A DNA stretch of 64,000 bases from positions 208,287,036 to 208,351,035 of the forward strand of contig NC_133770.1 in the NCBI RefSeq assembly GCF_003597395.2. Direction: 5' to 3'. Shown piece after piece: positions 59,310-64,000 of this stretch. Source of the DNA: Chelonoidis abingdonii (lineage: Eukaryota; Chordata; Testudines; Testudinidae). Numbering within the stretch: the stretch's first letter is position 1; each line of letters begins with the position of its first letter. Position numbers and translations under genes: made by a program. The notes under the pieces are model-generated. The model saw nothing but the letters and a program-made list of their open reading frames with translations, had not been told where the DNA came from and ran no database searches.

Positions 59310-59554
59310 CAATGTCCCAACCTTTTTTTGTCTGGCGGGCCGCCAGACGAAGGACTGTGGTGGCGGATGAGCATGCCGCCAAATGCTGCGAAATTCGGCG
59401 GGCAAGCAGTGTCATCCAGAGCGGCGTTGGGCTAAAAATGCTGTCTGAATGTCGGTTGACATTTCGCAGATGCTTGTCCTCCGCCAGTATGCGGGTGCAC
59501 TGAGAAGCCCCTGTGGGCGCCATGGCGCCCACGGCACCCCTTTGTGGACCCCTG
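59310..59554. mobile_element. hAT MITE, ACCTAGAG duplication
   Basis: 245 bp from CAATGTCCCAACCTTTTTT to TTTGTGGACCCCTG, with the exact 8-mer ACCTAGAG at 59302-59309 and 59555-59562. The interior includes GGCGGGCCGCCAGACG and other self-complementary GC-rich pieces. Non-coding. Confidence 0.88.
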
Positions 59555-59564
59555 ACCTAGAGAG

Positions 59565-60340
59565 CTCTGAAGCATGTTTGTCATTTTTGATTTAAATGGA
59601 CATCGAACTGTACGAAGAATTGGTTGTTGCCACATGCAAATCAATGTGATGTGACATTGTTTACAGTTGTAATTTCATACCAGCAAACCTTGCCACTCCA
59701 TATTCTTACTTGACAATTCCTGTAACAAGCATTCAGGGAGAATGGAGTTTCTCAGAAACTAAAGTCATTAAAAAACTATCTCCACTCTACAATGAGTCAG
59801 GAACAGGTTGACTGGTCTTCTATTCTTACAATCGAACAAGCATCACTTTGTCTTTGTCTACGATGACTATGATTACTGATTTTGCAGCCCAGAAAGCCAG
59901 AAGATTGCCTTTTAATTAAAAACTGAATACTTGTTTCAATACCTCTTTCATATAAATTTCCAATAAGAATGTGACAATATTAAAAAAATTATGTTATTTG
60001 CATCATTCTGTTCGAAATCAGGAATTTTTTTCTATAGTGCTACTTTTTAGTGCTAGATTCTCAGCATTACAGTGTGCTTGCAATTAAGTTTAAAACTGGG
60101 TTTTAAGTAACAATGCCTGTGGCAAGTTTCCAATACTGTAGCTTAAAGTTGTGTTGCTAAGAGCCAAAGACAGGCACAGGGGAACACCAGTTTTAGTAAT
60201 TCGCCTAGGGCCACCAATAAATCCTGGAGGACAGGCCCTGGCCCTTCTATCCCTTCTTGTTGGAGTGTAGGAATATCAGGACAGGATTGTATTCCTAATA
60301 GCCCAAATAGCACCTTTATTTCAAGTGTGACTAGTTTGGA
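59565..60340. other. no recognisable gene
   Basis: AT-rich. Near 60200 the phrase TTCGCCTAGGGCCACCAATAA resembles part of a hAT MITE but has no ends. Confidence 0.4.
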
Positions 60341-60345
60341 AGTGT

Positions 60346-61773
60346 GAGGATGTGATCCATTACACTATCCGCGCTTATGGTGCCTAACTACCTCTTAGCT
60401 GCAAGGCTTAGGACCTGTCACAGTAAAGAGAAGGCCAAGTTACACAGACAGTGATCTTTGATTCCTCTCTTTTATACCTCTATGAACTAGCTAAAGTGAG
60501 TAAGATTACACCTAATTCTTAAAGGATAGGCCTTGCAAGACAGGCACTGAATATCTATACCACTAACACTCCATCCCTTTTTTTCCTTTTTCTTTTGGGA
60601 TCTTTCCATGCTATGGTATCCCTGACAAAGCCATAGGACAATATGCGACAGATGTTCCTGAAGGTCAGGCATCAGGTGGAAGATGTCAATTATTCCATTA
60701 TTGATTCCGCACTTGGCCGTCTTCGTGTGAGTGTAGTGCCCCTGCAACTTCTTCTCGTATGGTCATACCACACCTAGTCCCATTAGTGTCCAGACTTCCC
60801 ATTATATTGCGGCCCAAGAAGGCGTTGGATCTGGGCTTGTTCTTGCACACTGACGAGTGGGTGGGGAGGGCTTACTACATTTACTTATAAATTATCTGCA
60901 GGGGCCGACGGTTCCATTTTAGGCGACTTTGGCGGTCGCCTAGGGACCAGGATTTGGACTGAGGGCGGCATTTTGCGGCCCTTGGGCAGCAATTTGCAGC
61001 GGAGCGGTCTTTCCAGCGCTTCCGGGGTTCTTCGGCGGCAATGTTTCTGCGGTTGGTCCTTCACTTGCTCCGGGACCCGCCGCTGAAGTGCCCTGAAGAC
61101 CAGGAGTGCGGAAGGACTCCCCCGCCGCAGAATTGCCACCGACCGGGAGCGCGGAAGGACCCCCGCCTAGGGCGCCAAAAACCCTGGCGCTGCTCCTGCG
61201 TAACACAAGTACTGTTAACAATATACAATGCACAACAACACCGAGTCCTGACCACGGCAGTATGGTCCCATGTCTGAGCCACGACCAAAACACTGCCTCT
61301 CCTCCTTCGACAGGGTTAAGATCTTAATGTGTCCAGTTGCTGGCAGTTGCAACAAGCTGCCCCTGCAGGTTTTACGTGCTTTTGTCCACATCATAAGTCC
61401 ATTGAATGTCCACAGAGAAATGGGTTATTGTCCAAACCAACTTAACCACTTGGTATGGAATCAGGTAGTATGCCCTGGTTTGATTATTTACAGCAATAAG
61501 ATTTACAGATCCCTTTGTGCACCAGAGTCCAGATAGCAGCATGTAGATGTGTGTAGTTTGGTATGAGAGGATGTGACCATACATTTCCCAGCTTATGGCT
61601 GCCTAACTACATCTTAGCTGAAGGCCTTAGCCTGTCACAGTAAGAGAAGGCCATTACACAGACAGTGATTTTGATTCATTCTTTTATACCTCTATAACTA
61701 GCTAAGTGATAAGAATACATCTAAATTCTTAAAGGATAGGCCTTTGCAAACAGGCCTGAATATCTATATCCTA
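60346..61773. repeat. 220-bp direct repeat pair 1.2 kb apart
   Basis: Copy 1 (60346-60576) and copy 2 (61567-61773) share GGATGTGA, GCTTATGG, GCCTAACTAC, CTTAGCTG, AGAGAAGGCC, ACACAGACAGTGAT, TTTTATACCTCTAT, TTCTTAAAGGATAGGCC and GAATATCTATA in the same order, with many small indels between them. They could be the two LTRs of a short retroelement or a duplicated segment. The space between them holds a hAT element and sequence I cannot assign. Confidence 0.65.
60899..61198. mobile_element. hAT-like MITE, GC-rich, no duplication seen
   Basis: 300 bp from CAGGGGCCGACGGTTCC to CCCTGGCGCTGCTCCTG. The ends match hAT-style CAGGGG...CTCCTG, but the flanking 8-mers do not match, so recombination or sequence error may have altered one side. 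The GC-rich frames on both strands are not genes. Confidence 0.65.
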
Positions 61774-61775
61774 AC

Positions 61776-61850
61776 ATCACCCACGAAAGCTCATGCTCCA
61801 ATACGTCTGTTAGTCTATAAGGTGGCTCAGGAGTCTGCTGCTTTTACAAC
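61776..61850 (+). mobile_element. Penelope-like 3' end fragment, subfamily 1
   Basis: CACCCACGAAAGCTCATGCTCC, then CGTCTGTTAGTCTATAAGGT and CTGCTGCTTTTAC. This is the part that follows the GAAA of the hammerhead-like core; the CTGATGA half is missing. It directly follows copy 2 of the direct repeat. Confidence 0.6.
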
Positions 61851-62016
61851 CATTCATGGCCAGCCATTACTTGGCCAAGAATGTAATTTACTTTTACGTT
61901 AGCCACAAGATTCCAAATGTGATTTATGGGGATCAGAAAGTCAAGCGAGTTTAGAAAATATTTCTCACCTCAAAAGGCATGTCCTTTATTTATTTGCATC
62001 ATGAATGCTAGATGAC

Positions 62017-62187
62017 CAGGGCCAGCTCCAGGCCCCAGTGCTTGGGGCGGCATGCCGCAGGGAGCGCTCTGTCAGTTGCCAGGAGGGTGGCAGGTGGCTC
62101 CGGTGGACCTCCCACAGGTGTGCCTGCGGATGCTCCACCGGAGCCGCGGGACTGCTTGGGGCGGCGAAATGGCTAGAGACAGCCCTG
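62017..62187. mobile_element. hAT MITE, TAGATGAC duplication
   Basis: 171 bp from CAGGGCCAGCTCCAGG to GCTAGAGACAGCCCTG, flanked by the exact 8-mer TAGATGAC at 62009-62016 and 62188-62195. The interior has mirrored GGCTCCGGTGGA and TCCACCGGAGCC. Non-coding. Confidence 0.9.
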
Positions 62188-62199
62188 TAGATGACTCAA

Positions 62200-63545
62200 C
62201 TCTTTCTTTAGTTTTTCTGTTAATTCTGTCAGTTGATGCCTTGAGTAGACACAGGCTGATTTATGGGGGATCCCTGAGATTCCTTGTCATATCATTGTAT
62301 AATCTGTGACCTCTGCTTCTCTTTAGGAATTTATAAAAATTCACGAATGTGAATGTGTTCTACAATGGTTACAATTACACATATTATTGGCGTATTTCAG
62401 CAGCTGAATGTAATGCATATGTATAGCATGAGACCACAGAGCTGAAAGGAAATTGAGCTGATTCTCCTTCCTCCCTTCAGGGACTGAGAATGAAATCAGT
62501 AAAGTTTTGTTACTTATAATTTACTGCTTATGATAAAATTGTTTTCCAGATTCCATCTCAGTCCTTTCATTTTATTGTCTGGCTGTTATCTAGTTGATAG
62601 ATACGAGTTTAAAGTAGAAAACCACATCACAAGAACCTGTTTATATCATTTAAACTAAACACTCTAGTTGTCCTGTTTCCTAGGAGTAGATGGAAATTAA
62701 GGAACAATGTACAAGTGGGGATGTGGCTACCCTGTTGTGTGTGCTTACTTCAGTGTATTGTATAGCACAGAGCACAGACAGGAGCCCTTTCTTTTCCGAG
62801 TAGTTTGATTGTTTTAATTTAACTTCTGTTTATAGGGCAGAAAATAGAAGGAAAAATGTGTTTTTTTTGTTTTTGTTTATTTTTGGATCTGGTTGAATAT
62901 GTACTATATGCTTAAAATCTTTTATTTTAAATGAAGTTTTCTTTGCTTCTTTTACATTAAATAAAACTTCTATCCAGATGTCTGAATAATGGGGAAAATC
63001 CAGATTAAAAATATGTTTATATTTTAAAAAAGAACAAAAAAGAGTATTTAAAGAGATCTGAATGAGTTATGTTTACTTCTGATATTTTAGGTCATCTAGA
63101 GTCTAGTGGTCAGGATTAAATACTGAATAAGTCAAAAATTACTCTAGATTTACATTAGTTTAACTCTGGACTTCAGTAGAATAACTCTTTTTTTTACACC
63201 AGCATGCATGCAAGCAGATTGACCCCCTGCATTCAGACAGAAGTAATAATCTGGCTAAAATGAGGTTAGCCTACCTGGTAACAAACAAAAACCTATGTTT
63301 AATATAGTATGATAGAGCATAATTCTGCAGCATTTCTTTTTCCTTTATCCTGAGATGGAAAAAAAATTAGGGGCTCTAGCTAGCCAGAATAAACTGAAAT
63401 TTGGTCTCCACTGATAATTCCTTTTACTACTGCATTATCTGATTAAATATTTGCATTCGATGGGGTGCTGAAGGCCTTGTGATATTGGTAATGGAGCTTG
63501 TTTAGTTGTTGTGAAATGACTCTCTCCTGGAGAAGAGAGAGGAAG
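62200..63545. other. no recognisable gene
   Basis: AT-rich, unique-looking sequence with no transposon ends or coding support. Confidence 0.5.
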
Positions 63546-63549
63546 GAGA

Positions 63550-64000
63550 CAAAAACAATGAGAAGTCCTTGTTGCACCTTAGAGACTAACAAATTTATTT
63601 GGACATGAGCTTTTGTGGGCTAAAACCCACTTCATGAGATGAATGGATTGAAAAATACAGTAAGCAGAATATATATCATAGCGCATGAAAAGATGGGAGT
63701 TGCCTTGCCAAGTGTGGGGGTCAGTGCTAATGAGGTCAATTCAATCAGGTGGAAGTGGCCTATTCTCAACAGTTGACAAGAATGTGAGTATCAAGAGAAG
63801 GAAAATTACTTTTTGTAGTGACCCAGCCACTCCCAGTCTTTATTCAGGCCTAATTTGATGGTGTCCAGTTTGAAAATTAATTCCAGTTCTGCAGTTTCTT
63901 GCTGAAGTCTGTTTTTGAAGTTTTTGGTTGAAGAATTTCCACTTTTAAGTCTGTTATTGAGTGTCCAGGGAGACTGAAGTGCTCTCCTACTGGTTTTTGA
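63550..64000 (-). mobile_element. Penelope-like element, 3' coding end and terminal region
   Basis: On the minus strand a coding 3' end (64000-63806) is followed by about 250 bp of non-coding sequence. That sequence ends in the same subfamily-1 block seen at 1406-1740, including a degraded CTCATGA...stem...CAAAAG version of the hammerhead-like core at about 63642-63612. The coding part matches the C-terminus of a GIY-YIG-type Penelope-like polyprotein. The element continues beyond the right edge. This copy links the non-coding block to its parent class. Confidence 0.65.
63806..64000 (-). pseudogene. Penelope-like polyprotein, GIY-YIG-side C-terminus
   Basis: One minus-strand frame reads PVGEHFSLPGHSITDLKVEI at the window edge, typical of the conserved xVAxHFxxxGHSxxDL stretch of the GIY-YIG endonuclease module in Penelope-like elements. 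A +1 shift then leads to FKLDTIKLGLNKDWEWLGHY and the stop codon at 63806, matching the usual FDTLxxGLNxxxGxxxHY ending. The frame change between the two halves shows that the copy is dead. In the family the module nicks target DNA for reverse transcription. Confidence 0.6.

Noticed and set aside
58930..59554. A single hAT element spanning the whole interval, from CAGGGGTCG to GGACCCCTG
   Set aside because: The flanking 8-mers do not match, whereas the exact ACCTAGAG pair around 59310-59554 shows that the right end belongs to a separate, smaller element.
1..64000. tRNA or rRNA genes
   Set aside because: I saw no segment with a tRNA cloverleaf or A/B-box pair and no rRNA-like sequence, but I could not run a structural search.

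Overview
This 64 kb window is vertebrate non-coding DNA and almost certainly comes from a turtle. That is inferred from the repeat content: CR1 and L2-like LINEs, autonomous PIF/Harbinger transposons with a Myb-like partner gene, many different hAT-type elements with 8-bp target duplications, solo LTRs, and two subfamilies of Penelope-like element (PLE) 3' ends. A crocodilian or another reptile cannot be excluded. I recognise no bacterial, viral-genome or complete host protein-coding gene. The one candidate host exon is a minus-strand open frame at 6501-6733 with a good 3' splice site. The window looks intergenic or like a very long intron.

Layout. 1-1050: antisense LINE (RT domain). 1406-1740: inverted pair of PLE 3' ends. 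3676-4564: solo LTR with a 5-bp duplication. 4640-5420: decayed coding-like frame, minus. 6501-6733: candidate terminal exon. 9310-10700: LINE fragments and an LTR-like block. 10960-11267: Harbinger MITE. 11811-14192: a three-level nest, with a solo LTR inside a Harbinger element inside a hAT MITE. 14395-14520 and 16497-20590: PLE ends, the second split by a 3884-bp Harbinger transposon (16622-20505) carrying convergent Myb and transposase pseudogenes. 20600-29890: mostly featureless, AT-rich. 30295-33560: two CR1 copies head to head. 33809-35318: two hAT-like elements. 39984-43490: a TA-flanked MITE, a PLE end interrupted by a hairpin MITE, a solo LTR, a hAT element and a CR1 tail. 43500-50320: mostly featureless. 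50327-57620: CR1, hAT, solo LTR, a nearly complete CR1 with dense indels, and another hAT. 58320-64000: LTR fragment at a 100-N assembly gap, several small hAT elements, a 220-bp direct repeat, and a PLE coding 3' end running off the window.

No gene here works with another in a pathway. The only functional pair is the Myb-like protein and DDE transposase of each Harbinger element, and both pairs are broken. The most informative signals are insertion order (readable from exact target-site duplications), recurrent inverted PLE ends that carry a hammerhead-ribozyme-like core, and local sequence quality: the 54-57 kb CR1 has indels out of proportion to its substitutions, which suggests uncorrected long-read gap fill. 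Family assignments come from memory of such repeats and no database was searched.
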